DNA of 12,267 bases from Pseudomonadota bacterium (GCA_003242275.1 QGUX01000081.1:1-12267), one strand, 5' to 3'. Numbered from the stretch's first letter, positions 1 to 7,844 are shown. Translations and numbers: made by a program. Notes: generated by a model not told the origin, from the sequence alone.

Positions 1-551
1 CGGCGCAGGCGCGGCTGGTGGCGCAGGCACGCGCGCAGGACCGCCCATCCCCCGTGCTGGCGCTGGCGCCACGCCGTCCCGAGCGCTTCGAGGCCGTGGC
101 GCGCTGGCTGCAGCAGCAGGGCCTGCCGCATGCGCGCGCCTCGGCGGGCGGCCTGCCGGCAACCGGCGCGGACGTGGTGCTGGTGGACGAGATGGGTGTG
201 CTGCCGCGCTGGTACGCGGCGGCGGACTTCGCCTTCGTCGGCGGGAGCCTGGTGCCCGTGGGCGGACACAACCTGCTGGAACCGGCCGCGCTGGGCCGTC
301 CCGTGCTGTGCGGCCCGCACACCTTCCATGCGCCGGAGGTGACCCGGCTGCTGGTGGAGGCGGGCGGGGCCCGCGTGGTGCGCGACGTGGAAGAGGTGGC
401 GGCGGCACTGGCCGCCTGGCTGTCCGACCCGGCCGCCGCCGCGGCGGACGGCGCGAAGGCCGCCGCGGCGGTGCGGGCCAGTCAGGGCGCGGCGCGCCGC
501 GCCGTGGAACTGCTCAGTTCGCTTCCGGCGCCACCGTCAGCCACTGGTTGA
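1..551 (+). CDS. waaA: 3-deoxy-D-manno-octulosonic acid (Kdo) transferase, C-terminal part (5' end outside window)
   Basis: The reading frame is open from base 3 at the left edge to a TGA at 549-551, giving about 182 residues of the C-terminal half. WaaA transfers Kdo from CMP-Kdo to lipid IVA at the inner face of the cytoplasmic membrane, an early step of LPS core synthesis. The visible part is the nucleotide-sugar-binding half of a GT-B glycosyltransferase (family GT30). It contains a DEMGVLPRWYAAADFAFVGG stretch, then GSLVPVGGHNLLEPAA and GPHTFHAPEV. The GGHN-LEPA and GPHTF blocks are hallmarks of Kdo transferases. The last 38 bp overlap the 3' end of tolC on the other strand, and no terminator separates the two genes. 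Family assignment is firm. The number of Kdo residues added cannot be judged from this half. Confidence 0.93.
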   Translation, partial: AQARLVAQARAQDRPSPVLALAPRRPERFEAVARWLQQQGLPHARASAGGLPATGADVVLVDEMGVLPRWYAAADFAFVGGSLVPVGGHNLLEPAALGRPVLCGPHTFHAPEVTRLLVEAGGARVVRDVEEVAAALAAWLSDPAAAAADGAKAAAAVRASQGAARRAVELLSSLPAPPSATG

Positions 552-1866
552 TTTCCTCGATCACGTTGCGGTCGAGGCCGCCGGCGGCCAGGCGCAGCTG
601 GATGATGTTGTTCAGGTAGGCGTACTTGGCCGCCGAGTAGGCCGTCTCGGCCTGGATCAGCAGGCGGCGCGCATCCAGCACGTCCACGGCCGTGCGCGTG
701 CCCACCTCGTAGCCGGCCTCGGTGGCCTCCAGCGAGGTGCGGCTGGATTCCACCGCCTGGCGCAGCGCCTGCACGCGCGCGATTTCGCTGATCACGCCCT
801 GGTAGGCATCGCGCGTGGCGCGCTCGGTGTCGCGCGAGGTGCGCTCCAGCCGCTCGCGCGCGGCGATCCACTGGAACTGCGACTGGCGCGTGGAGGAGTA
901 GGTGCCGTAGCCGGCGCCGTTGAGGTTCATCGAGAAGCCCAGCGACACCGACTTGCCGTTGCTGACGCTGTCGTTCTCGCGGCCCTCGCTGTGGTCCTTG
1001 CTCAGCGTCAGGCCCACCCGCGGCATGAAGCCGCCGAAGGAGCGGTTGACCTGCGAGCGGGCGATGTCCGCGGCGATGCGCGCGGAGATCAGCGACAGGT
1101 TGTTCTCCATCGCGGCGTTGACCCACGCGTCCTCGTCGGCCGGGTCGGGCGAGACCAGCGGCATGTCCGGCGTGGGCTCGTTCAGCGCCGGCGGGCGCTC
1201 GCCGATGATGGCGCGCAGCTGCTCCTCGGCGCTGGCGAGCTGGCGGCGCGCGCTGATCACCGCGGCATTGGCGTTGTCGCGCTCGGCGCGCGCGTTCTGC
1301 ACGTCGGTGATGGCGATCAGGCCCACCTCGAAGCGCTGCTCGGCCTGCTCGAGCTGGCGCTGGATGGCGTCGCGGGCCGCCTCCTGCGCGCGCAGGTTGT
1401 CGCGCGCGTTGAGCACCGCGAAGTACTGCTGCGCCACGCGCTGCGCCAGCTCCTGCAGCCGCGCACGGTAGTCGGCCTCGGCCTGCGCCACCTGGTGGTT
1501 GGCGATGCGCAGGTTCATCCAGCCCTCCCAGGTGAAGATGGGCTGGTCGATGCTCACGCGCCAGGTATCGCGGGTGATGTACCCGTCGGTGGAGCCGGGC
1601 AGCGGCACGCCGTTGATGTTCTGCGAACCCCAGCTGCGGGTGCGACCGGCCGAGGCCGACACCCCGGGCATCAGGTTGGCGATGGCCAGCGGGCGGTTCT
1701 GCCCCGTCGCCTTGCGATTGGCCTCGGCTTCCCGGATCACCGGGTCGTTGACCAGCGCGCGGTCGTAGATCGCCAGCAGGTCCTCGCCGCTGGCCGAGAC
1801 GGCCACCAGCATCGCGACGGCGGCGCCGAGTCCCTTCGCGAGTTTTCGAGGTTTCATTAGCAGCAT
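514..1866 (-). CDS. tolC: TolC family outer membrane channel protein
   Basis: This is a complete outer-membrane efflux/secretion channel of about 450 residues, normal for TolC. TolC trimers form a beta-barrel plus periplasmic alpha-tunnel that docks with RND, MFS or ABC pumps and type I secretion systems. The first residues (MLLMKPRKLAKG, then a hydrophobic run ending VSASG before EDLLAIYDRAL) form a signal peptide cleaved near residues 25-27. Two OEP repeats follow, roughly residues 30-210 and 235-430. They are rich in Ala/Gln/Arg/Glu coiled-coil heptads, with the typical AIYDRALVNDP opening. I chose the ATG at 1866 because AGGA lies 9 bases before it. A longer in-frame start at 1917 adds a Pro/Thr-rich non-signal extension, and the ATG at 1857 is also possible. 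The pcm-like gene lies 79 bp upstream on the same strand, so co-transcription is likely. Confidence 0.92.
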   Translation of the reverse strand: MLLMKPRKLAKGLGAAVAMLVAVSASGEDLLAIYDRALVNDPVIREAEANRKATGQNRPLAIANLMPGVSASAGRTRSWGSQNINGVPLPGSTDGYITRDTWRVSIDQPIFTWEGWMNLRIANHQVAQAEADYRARLQELAQRVAQQYFAVLNARDNLRAQEAARDAIQRQLEQAEQRFEVGLIAITDVQNARAERDNANAAVISARRQLASAEEQLRAIIGERPPALNEPTPDMPLVSPDPADEDAWVNAAMENNLSLISARIAADIARSQVNRSFGGFMPRVGLTLSKDHSEGRENDSVSNGKSVSLGFSMNLNGAGYGTYSSTRQSQFQWIAARERLERTSRDTERATRDAYQGVISEIARVQALRQAVESSRTSLEATEAGYEVGTRTAVDVLDARRLLIQAETAYSAAKYAYLNNIIQLRLAAGGLDRNVIEEINQWLTVAPEAN

Positions 1867-1945
1867 GCCGGTTGTTCCTGGAGTGCTTGTCAAGGTTGGT
1901 GGGTGAGCGGGCGTCATGCGGGCTTCCGCAGTCCGCCCCGGCTCT

Positions 1946-2602
1946 TCAGAGCACGAACCGGCTGGGCGGCGCCGGGGCGTCCAGTGGATCGATCAGCGTC
2001 TCGAACAGGCTCTGCTGCCCGCGCTGGCCCTCTGCCGTCAGTCTGACCAGCTGCGCTTCCATTACAGGCGCCGTGCCGGTGACCACGAACAGCCGGCCGC
2101 CCGGCTTCAGCAGCTTCTCGAAACGGTCGTCGTACTCCGGCATCGAGCCGGTGATGGCGATCACGTCATAGCCCGGCGCGGCGGGCTGCCAGGAGAACGC
2201 GTCGGCGTCCTCCACCGTGGCATTGCCGATGCCGGCGCGCTGCAGGTTGATGCGCGCCTGGCGCGCCAGCGCCGGGCGGATCTCCAGGCTGTGCACGCTG
2301 GCGGCAAGCCGCGCCAGGCAGGCGGTCACATAGCCCGAACCAGTGCCGATCTCGAGCACGGTGTCCGTATGGGAAGGCTCCAGCGCCCTGACGATGGCAC
2401 CGGCCACCGTGGGGGTCAGCATGTGCTGGCCCTCGCCCAGCGGGATGGCCATGTCGGCATAGGCGGCGCCGCGCCAGCGCTCCGGCACGAACAGCTCGCG
2501 CGGCATCTGCTCGAACACCTCCAGCGCCTCCGGCGTCAGCACCTTCCAGGCGCGGATCTGCTGGTAGGCCATCTGGGTTCGGGCTTGGTCAGTCGAGCTC
2601 AT
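1946..2602 (-). CDS. pcm: Pcm-like SAM-dependent methyltransferase (protein-L-isoaspartate O-methyltransferase family)
   Basis: A 218-residue cytosolic protein. The SAM-binding motif I is VLEIGTGSGYVTA (about residues 82-94), the acidic post-I strand is SLEIRP (E107), and LKPGGRLFVV lies at 165-174. The N-terminal RAWKVLTPEALEVFEQMPRELFVPE block is typical of PIMT relatives. Authentic PIMTs repair isoaspartyl residues and carry a GxxQTISxP substrate-binding motif. Here the aligned segment is GEGQHMLTP (56-64), so the Gln is kept but Thr-Ile-Ser is replaced. Catalysis on isoaspartate is therefore doubtful, and 'methyltransferase of unknown substrate' is the safe reading. The start at 2602 matches the family N-terminus although no strong ribosome site is visible. 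A weak promoter lies just upstream. The downstream neighbour on the same strand is tolC, an arrangement I recall from other Xanthomonadales. Confidence 0.85.
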   Translation of the reverse strand: MSSTDQARTQMAYQQIRAWKVLTPEALEVFEQMPRELFVPERWRGAAYADMAIPLGEGQHMLTPTVAGAIVRALEPSHTDTVLEIGTGSGYVTACLARLAASVHSLEIRPALARQARINLQRAGIGNATVEDADAFSWQPAAPGYDVIAITGSMPEYDDRFEKLLKPGGRLFVVTGTAPVMEAQLVRLTAEGQRGQQSLFETLIDPLDAPAPPSRFVL

Positions 2603-2638
2603 TGAAGGACAGGGACGAGGTCGGAAAAACGGTGCTGC

Positions 2639-2668
2639 AGAATATCAGGTAGCTGATCTTTTTCCCAA
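2639..2668 (-). promoter_or_regulatory. Candidate sigma70 promoter for the pcm-like gene and tolC
   Basis: Reading the minus strand, TTGGGA (2668-2663) is followed after 18 bases by TATTCT (2644-2639). The predicted transcription start near 2632 gives a leader of about 30 bases before the ATG at 2602. Each hexamer matches consensus at 4 of 6 bases. The call rests only on pattern, spacing and position in a divergent gap. Confidence 0.35.
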
Positions 2669-2746
2669 GCACCTTATGTCGCACCGGGACTGTTGCCAAT
2701 CGGCGACTGGGCTATTCTCGCCCACGTACCGCGTCCGAAGGAAAAC

Positions 2747-4963
2747 ATGCCGACGAACGGGCTCCTGAGCCTCATCCTCTCCCTGATCGCTGTCGTCCTG
2801 CTGGTCCTCTGCATATGGCAGTGGCGCCGCGCCCGCGCCCTGGAGCGCGCGCTCGCCAGCTCCGCCGAGGCTGCCCGCGCGCCGCCGCAGAGCAACCTGT
2901 TTGCGCACGTGGGCGACGCCGTGCACGAGGCGGTGCTCCTCTACAAGGACGTCATCCTGTACGCCAACCCGCTGTTCGCGCGCCTGCTGGGCGCGGACCG
3001 GGTGGACCTGGTGGGCCGGCAGCTCGCCGAGCTGGTGGACCCGGACCAGGCCGATCTGGTGGAGCAGCAGCTCGCGCGGCGCCTGGCCGGCGATGCGTCC
3101 GCGGCCCGCCTGGAGGTGGACCTGGCCGGCCTGCAGGGCCAGAGGAGCCGGCTGGAGCTGACCGCCTGCCCGGTGGACTTCGAGCAGGGCCGCGCACTGC
3201 TGATCACCGGCGTGGAGGTGATCCCGACCATGAGCACGGCCTCGCTGGCGCCGGGCACGGGCATCTTCGAGTCGCTGGGCGCGCGTTCGCGCTCGCGCAC
3301 GGTGATGGACTGCCTGGGCGAGGCGCTCCTGACCACCGACCAGGCCGGGCGCATCGACTACGCCAACCCGGCCGCCGCCGCGCTGCTGGGCGTGGAGGCG
3401 CGCGCGCTGACCGGCCGCACGCTCGACCAGGTGATCTCGCTGGTGGACGAGACCGACCGCAAGCTGCTGCGCGACCCCGTGGAGCTGGCCCTGCGCGGCA
3501 CCAGCACCTTCGGCCTGGGCCGCCGCGCCTTCCTGCTGGCGCGCCAGACCGGCGCCGAGCGCTCGGTGGAGCTGACGGTGACGCCGCTGGTCAGCCGCGA
3601 CAATGCCGCCGAGGAGATCATCGGCGCGGTGGTGGTGCTGCACGACGTCACCGAGCTCAGGGGCATCACGCGCCAGATGTCCTACCAGGCCACGCACGAC
3701 GCGCTCACGGGCCTGGTCAACCGCCGCGAGTTCGAGCGGCGCCTGGCCGAGGCGCTGGACGCGGCCCATTCCGGCGAGGCGCACCACGTGATGTGCTTCA
3801 TCGACCTCGACCACTTCAAGGAGGTCAACGACTCCAGCGGCCACCAGGCCGGCGACGCGCTGCTGCGCGAGGCCGCCAAGATCATGCGCGAGGCGGTGCG
3901 CGACTCGGACACCGTGGCGCGCATCGGCGGCGACGAGTTCGCGCTGATCCTGCCCGGCTGCCCGCTGGAGAAGGCGCGGCAGATCGCCGACGACCTGGCG
4001 CGCGCGGTGCGCGAGAACCGCTTCGTGTGGAAGGACCGCATCCACTCCATCGGCGCCTCCATCGGCCTGGTGGAGATCTCGCGCGATTCAGGCAGCGTCG
4101 AGGAGGTCCTCGCCGCGGCCGATTCGGCCTGCTACGTGGCCAAGAAGCGCGGCGACGGGCACGTGGCCGTGTACTCGGCACGCGACGAGATCGCGGCCCG
4201 CCACAGCGGCGAGATCCAGTGGCTGCGCACGCTGCAGACGGCGCTGCGGGAGAACGGCTTCCGCCTGTACTGGCAGCCCATCGTGCCCACCTGGGCCAAT
4301 GACGAGTCCGGCCCGTCGATGGAGGTGCTGGTGCGTCTGGCCAACGAGAAGGGACAGGAGCTCTCGCCGCTGGAGCTGGTGCGCGCCGCCGAGCGCTACC
4401 GGCTGATGGGGCTGGTGGACCGCTGGGTGGTGCAGACCACGCTCACGGCGCTGGGCCGCGGCGCCATTCCGCTCACCGGCCGGCACTCGGTGGCCATCAA
4501 CATCTCCGGCCAGACCCTGGCCGACGCGCAGTTCCTGGACTTCGTGGTCGAGTGCTTCGACCGGAGCGGCGTGGACCCCTCGCAGGTGTGCTTCGAGATC
4601 GCCGAGAGCGCGGTGGTGGCCAACCTGGAGGCGGCGCGGCGCTTCGTGGCGGTGCTGCACGGCATGGGCGCGCAGTTCGCGCTGGACGACTTCGGCAGCA
4701 ACATCGGCTCGTTCTCCTCGCTGAAGAACCTGCCGATGGACTACCTCAAGATCGACGGCTCCTTCATGCAGAACCTGGCGCGCGACAGCGTCAACCAGGC
4801 CATGGTCACCGCCACCATCAAGCTGGCGCGCTCGCTGAACTTCAAGGTGATCGCCGAGCAGGTGGAGGATGCGGCGGGACTGGATGCCGCGCGCAGCATC
4901 GGCGTGGACTACGTGCAGGGCTATGCCGTGGGCAAGCCCCGGCCGCTGAACCTCGCGGCCTGA
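2747..4963 (+). CDS. Membrane-anchored PAS-PAS-GGDEF-EAL cyclic-di-GMP signalling protein
   Basis: A 738-residue inner-membrane hybrid diguanylate cyclase/phosphodiesterase. Start: AAGGA sits just before the ATG at 2747; an in-frame ATG at 2693 lacks this site. Layout: one transmembrane helix (about 6-24), PAS 1 (48-155), PAS 2 (185-305, with GRIDYANPAAAALLG), GGDEF domain (312-475), EAL domain (490-735). The GGDEF motif is intact (RIGGDEF, 394-398), and RDSD at 385-388, five residues upstream, is the product-inhibition I-site. The EAL signature reads EVL (526-528); the catalytic Glu is kept. The later conserved elements NISGQTL, FEIAES, DDFGSN, YLKIDGSF, VIAEQVE and VQGYAVGKP supply the usual Asn, Glu, Asp-Asp, Lys, Glu and Gln positions. 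Both activities look possible; net direction cannot be predicted. The PAS ligand is unknown. The gene is divergent from the pcm-like gene and appears monocistronic. A weak promoter (CTGTTG, 17 bases, TATTCT at 2713-2718) is possible. Confidence 0.9.
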   Translation: MPTNGLLSLILSLIAVVLLVLCIWQWRRARALERALASSAEAARAPPQSNLFAHVGDAVHEAVLLYKDVILYANPLFARLLGADRVDLVGRQLAELVDPDQADLVEQQLARRLAGDASAARLEVDLAGLQGQRSRLELTACPVDFEQGRALLITGVEVIPTMSTASLAPGTGIFESLGARSRSRTVMDCLGEALLTTDQAGRIDYANPAAAALLGVEARALTGRTLDQVISLVDETDRKLLRDPVELALRGTSTFGLGRRAFLLARQTGAERSVELTVTPLVSRDNAAEEIIGAVVVLHDVTELRGITRQMSYQATHDALTGLVNRREFERRLAEALDAAHSGEAHHVMCFIDLDHFKEVNDSSGHQAGDALLREAAKIMREAVRDSDTVARIGGDEFALILPGCPLEKARQIADDLARAVRENRFVWKDRIHSIGASIGLVEISRDSGSVEEVLAAADSACYVAKKRGDGHVAVYSARDEIAARHSGEIQWLRTLQTALRENGFRLYWQPIVPTWANDESGPSMEVLVRLANEKGQELSPLELVRAAERYRLMGLVDRWVVQTTLTALGRGAIPLTGRHSVAINISGQTLADAQFLDFVVECFDRSGVDPSQVCFEIAESAVVANLEAARRFVAVLHGMGAQFALDDFGSNIGSFSSLKNLPMDYLKIDGSFMQNLARDSVNQAMVTATIKLARSLNFKVIAEQVEDAAGLDAARSIGVDYVQGYAVGKPRPLNLAA

Positions 4964-4979
4964 AGGAAATCCCCGCTGC

Positions 4980-5006
4980 GGAGGCCGCGCCGTGCGCGCG
5001 GCCTCC
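4980..5006. terminator. Hairpin between convergent genes, possible bidirectional terminator
   Basis: GGAGGCCGCGC (4980-4990) and GCGCGGCCTCC (4996-5006) form a perfect 11-bp, very GC-rich stem with the 5-base loop CGTGC. It fills most of the 43-bp gap between the GGDEF-EAL stop (4963) and the DUF4136 stop codon that begins at 5007. Neither side has a clean T tract; the minus side continues into a GATTTCC stretch. Termination in both directions is inferred from stem strength and position. Confidence 0.55.
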
Positions 5007-5579
5007 CTACTGCGCGCCGGAGACCGGCGCCACCGGATACTTCCTGAAGATGTCGCGCACCGCGTCGGCGATGGCCTGGCCGGGATTCTCCTCGGCCTCC
5101 CTGGTGATGCGGCCCTCGGCGACGCCTTCCCAGATGAGCTGCCGGCGCGCGGCATCGACCACGTCGATGCTGGCGGTGCCCACCTTGTACGTGGAGGTTT
5201 CCACCCGCCGGCCCGAATACAGCGGCCAGGCCGTGTAGAAGCCGAAGCGGTCGCGGTAGATGTGCGTGCCGAGGAACACGCCCGGCTCGGTGCGCGTGTC
5301 GGAGCGCTCGCGCATCGAGGTGAAGAAGTTCACCAGCAGGTCCGGGTTCTCCTCGGCCAGCGTGTAGCCGCGCGCCTCCATCTCGCGGCGGATGGCGTTC
5401 CTGAAGTGCGTGGTGACCAGCGAGGAGTAGCCGGCGCGGTCCGTGCCCGGTTCGGGCACGAAGTTGTAGGTACGGTAGCGCGAGAAGTCCGCGGCCGGGT
5501 CCTGGTCGGCGCGGATCGTGGGTCCGCTGGCGCAGGCGGCCAGCGCAAGCAGCGCGGTGGTGAGCAGGGTGTATCGCAT
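5007..5579 (-). CDS. DUF4136 domain outer-membrane lipoprotein
   Basis: A 190-residue protein. MRYTLLTTALLALAAC is a lipoprotein signal peptide with lipobox LAAC (Cys16). Ala at +2 predicts sorting to the outer membrane. The mature part follows the DUF4136 pattern: DPAADFSRYRTYNF near the start, an IRREMEARGYTLAEENPDLLVNFF block, then TYKVGTASIDVVDAARRQLIWEGVAEGRI and a C-terminal AIADAVRDIFRKYP helix. The family is widespread but without an established function. AAGGAG lies about 7 bases before the ATG. On the minus strand a TATGAT -10-like hexamer (5615-5610) lies about 30 bases upstream without a convincing -35, so it may have its own promoter. It is downstream of the TonB receptor on the same strand with a 96-bp gap that contains a GGGGTTTCCCC hairpin, so co-transcription is uncertain. 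Confidence 0.88.
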   Translation of the reverse strand: MRYTLLTTALLALAACASGPTIRADQDPAADFSRYRTYNFVPEPGTDRAGYSSLVTTHFRNAIRREMEARGYTLAEENPDLLVNFFTSMRERSDTRTEPGVFLGTHIYRDRFGFYTAWPLYSGRRVETSTYKVGTASIDVVDAARRQLIWEGVAEGRITREAEENPGQAIADAVRDIFRKYPVAPVSGAQ

Positions 5580-5675
5580 GGCACCGCTCCTTGTGGGGTG
5601 CAGGACTCCATCATACGCCCGCCGGGGAAACCCCTCCGCGGCCGGACGGTACCCGCCGCCGCCCGGGGGCGGGGG

Positions 5676-7718
5676 TCAGAAGCGGTAGCTCGCGCCGAAG
5701 TACACCGAGCGCGGGGCGCCCGGGTGCAGCACCTCGGCATCGGCGGTGGCGACGTCGCGCACGGCCACCGTGGCCACGTGGCGGCGGTTGGTCAGGTTGC
5801 GCGCCTCGGCGAACAGCTGCCAGTGGGACGAGGCGTATGCGGCGCGCGCGCCGAGGAGGCCATGCGAGCCCACGCGGTAGGTGTTGGCGAAGTCCACGTA
5901 GCGCGGGCCGACGAAGTCGAAGGTCGGGCCGAAGGCAAAGCCCGCGGGATGGCGGTACAGCACCTCGCCGCGCGCGAACCAGCGCGGCGCCGACGGCAGG
6001 CGGTTGTCGCCCCAGGTGTCGTCCGAGTCGAACGAGAAGGCATTGAAGGTCAGCGCCAGCTTCGGCTCGATGCGATGCGCGCCTGCGCCGACCGGCAGGC
6101 TGGCGGCCAGCAGCGCCTCCACGCCGGCATGCGTGGTGCGGTCGATGTTGGCCGACAGGCTGGTGCCGGGTGCCGCCGGGTCGTCGATGGACAGGATCTC
6201 GTCGCGCAGCGCGGTGTAGTAGGCCGACACGTCCCAGCTGAACTGGCCGCGGTCGCGCAGCGCGGTGCCGCGCAGGCCGGTTTCCACCACCATGCCGTGC
6301 ATGGCGTCCAGCGCCACGCCGCCGCCGGTGACCTCGTCGGTCAGCTCGTAGGTGGTGGGGGCCTCGTGGATGCGGCCCACGCTGGCATACCACTGCGAAC
6401 CCGGGGCGAAGTCGTGGATCACGCCCAGCCGCGGGTTGAAGGCATCCCCGTCGCTCTCGACGCCGCCGGCCTCGCGGCGTGCGGCGGCGTACTGCACGCC
6501 GTAGACCAGCGTCCAGCGCGGCGCGAACTGCCAGCGGTCCAGCGCGAACAGTTCCAGGCTCGAGGACTCGTTGCCGGTCAGCGCCATCAGCGCGCCGCGC
6601 CGGCCGGCGTCGTTCTGGTAGTTGGCGCCGTCGACCTCGGAGTAGCCGTAGTTGGCACCCAGCAGCAGCCCGTGGCCGCCCACGTTGCGCGAGAAGCGCA
6701 GCATGGCGCCGGTGTTCTCGTGGTCGGTGTCGATCAGCAGGCTGAAGAAGGGCGAGTAGACCACGGGGTGGTAGAGCGCCTGCTGCTCGTGCGCGACGCC
6801 CAGCTCCAGCGTGCCGCCGGCCACCTCGTCCACCCTGGCCTTGGTGGCCAGGCGCCAGCTGCGCACCTGCTTGCCGAGGTCGCCGGCGATGGCGTCCGCG
6901 CGCGCCTGGCGCGGGTCGGCCAGCAGGGCCGCGCGCGAGATCTCGCGCGGCAGCTCGATGTCGTAGTCGCTCCAGCTGCCGTACAGGCGCAGCGAGGTGC
7001 GCTCGCCGGCCCGCCAGCCGAGGTTGCCGTGCGCGCTGCGGCGGTCCTGCTGGCTGTGCCCGCGGTAGCCTTCGCGCTGCTGGGTCTCCACGGTCAGCAG
7101 GCCGTCGAAGTCGCCGGACACCCCGCCCAGCGTGGCGCGCGCGCCCCACTGGCCGAAGCTGCCGCCGGACAGGCTGGCGGCCACGGGCGCGGAGTCGCGC
7201 GCGGTGGGCGAGGTGATGTCGATGGCGCCGCCCAGGGTGGCGGCACCATAGGCCAGTGCATTGGCGCCGTGCGCCACGGTGACGTAGCGGGCGTGCTGAG
7301 GGTCGAGCGCACGGTTGTGGTTGTTGCCGTCCGCGGCGCTGACCGGCAGTCCGTCGAGCAGGAACTTGATGCCGTTCTTGTCGTAGTCGGTGGCGTCGAG
7401 GTTGGAGCCGCGGCTGGAGAAGAACACCTCGTCGGTGCCGCTGTAGCTCTCGGCCCAGATGCCCGGCACGTAGCGCAGCATGTCCGCCAGCTGCGTCACG
7501 CTGCGCTCGCGGAAGGCCTCGGCGTCCAGCAGCGTCACCGAGCCGGGCGTCACCGCGCGTTCGGCCACCAGCGCCGGTTCCAGGCGATCGGCGGTCACGA
7601 TGATGGTCTCGAGCGTGGCTGCCGCTTCACGCGGTTCGCCCGCGGGCAGGAGGGAGGGTGCAAGCAGCGGCAGGGTGCAGAGCAGGCGCGTGCAGGTGCG
7701 GATCATCGGAGCCGGCAT
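5676..7718 (-). CDS. TonB-dependent outer membrane receptor (FecA/siderophore-receptor type)
   Basis: A complete receptor of 680 residues. These proteins import iron chelates or other scarce ligands across the outer membrane using TonB-ExbBD energy. A signal peptide (about residues 1-27, MIRTCTRLLCTLPLLAPSLLPAG) is followed by a TonB-box-like ETIIVTA (37-43). The plug domain (about 55-170) includes LADMLRYVPGIW, VFFSSRGSN, KFLLDGLPVS and ANALAYGAATLGGAIDITS. The rest is a 22-strand barrel that ends in the outer-membrane signature YFGASYRF with a terminal Phe. The ATG at 7718 has GAGGA about 5 bases upstream and is preferred over 7766 or 7706. The ligand cannot be read from the sequence. No FecI/FecR sigma pair and no N-terminal signalling extension are present. 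It is divergent from regB across a 144-bp gap with a RegA-type site, which suggests redox control. A minus-strand TAGAAT (7775-7770) is the best -10. Confidence 0.92.
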   Translation of the reverse strand: MPAPMIRTCTRLLCTLPLLAPSLLPAGEPREAAATLETIIVTADRLEPALVAERAVTPGSVTLLDAEAFRERSVTQLADMLRYVPGIWAESYSGTDEVFFSSRGSNLDATDYDKNGIKFLLDGLPVSAADGNNHNRALDPQHARYVTVAHGANALAYGAATLGGAIDITSPTARDSAPVAASLSGGSFGQWGARATLGGVSGDFDGLLTVETQQREGYRGHSQQDRRSAHGNLGWRAGERTSLRLYGSWSDYDIELPREISRAALLADPRQARADAIAGDLGKQVRSWRLATKARVDEVAGGTLELGVAHEQQALYHPVVYSPFFSLLIDTDHENTGAMLRFSRNVGGHGLLLGANYGYSEVDGANYQNDAGRRGALMALTGNESSSLELFALDRWQFAPRWTLVYGVQYAAARREAGGVESDGDAFNPRLGVIHDFAPGSQWYASVGRIHEAPTTYELTDEVTGGGVALDAMHGMVVETGLRGTALRDRGQFSWDVSAYYTALRDEILSIDDPAAPGTSLSANIDRTTHAGVEALLAASLPVGAGAHRIEPKLALTFNAFSFDSDDTWGDNRLPSAPRWFARGEVLYRHPAGFAFGPTFDFVGPRYVDFANTYRVGSHGLLGARAAYASSHWQLFAEARNLTNRRHVATVAVRDVATADAEVLHPGAPRSVYFGASYRF

Positions 7719-7800
7719 CAGGATCCTCGTTCGCCAATCCACCGTTTCTGGTGACGGTCCTGGCAACGGATTCTAGGAACCGGGGTCCGGCTTTGAGGAT

Positions 7801-7815
7801 GCGGCAAACTGTCGC
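7801..7815. promoter_or_regulatory. RegA/PrrA-type operator in the receptor-regB divergent gap
   Basis: GCGGC (7801-7805) and GTCGC (7811-7815), five bases apart, fit the two-half-site consensus known for RegA/PrrA/ActR regulators (GCGRC and GNCGC with a short variable spacer). It lies about 45 bases upstream of the start predicted from the minus-strand TAGAAT (7775-7770) of the TonB receptor, a normal activator position, and 48 bases upstream of the regB start codon. Location beside a regBA pair raises the likelihood of function. Short GC-rich motifs do occur by chance in such a genome. Confidence 0.55.
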
Positions 7816-7820
7816 ACCCG

Positions 7821-7844
7821 GGCCGCCGGGGTGGCCGCCGGGTT
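7821..7844 (+). repeat. Two-copy 12-bp tandem repeat upstream of regB
   Basis: GGCCGCCGGGGT (7821-7832) is followed at once by GGCCGCCGGGTT (7833-7844), identical at 11 of 12 positions. It sits between the RegA-type site and the regB start codon. It could be a slippage product or a double binding site; nothing in the sequence decides. Confidence 0.6.

Noticed and set aside
1941..1952. GCTCTTCAGAGC small palindrome at the pcm stop codon as a terminator
   Set aside because: Very short stem, no T tract, and it lies within the end of the coding sequence before a same-strand neighbour.
2644..2665. ATCAG-GTAG-CTGAT followed by TTTTT read as a plus-strand terminator
   Set aside because: Only five base pairs, no plus-strand gene ends upstream, and the same bases fit the spacer of the minus-strand pcm promoter.
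2645..4045. A 466-codon minus-strand open frame opposite the GGDEF-EAL gene
   Set aside because: Low-complexity Ala/Gln/His/Arg product, no motif; the plus strand carries clear PAS and GGDEF motifs over the same bases.
4992..7754. A 920-codon open frame on the plus strand opposite the TonB receptor and the DUF4136 gene
   Set aside because: It is the antisense of two well-supported genes. Its product is an Arg/Ala/Gly/His/Val-rich composition with no domain, as expected where stop codons are rare in high-GC third-position-biased DNA.
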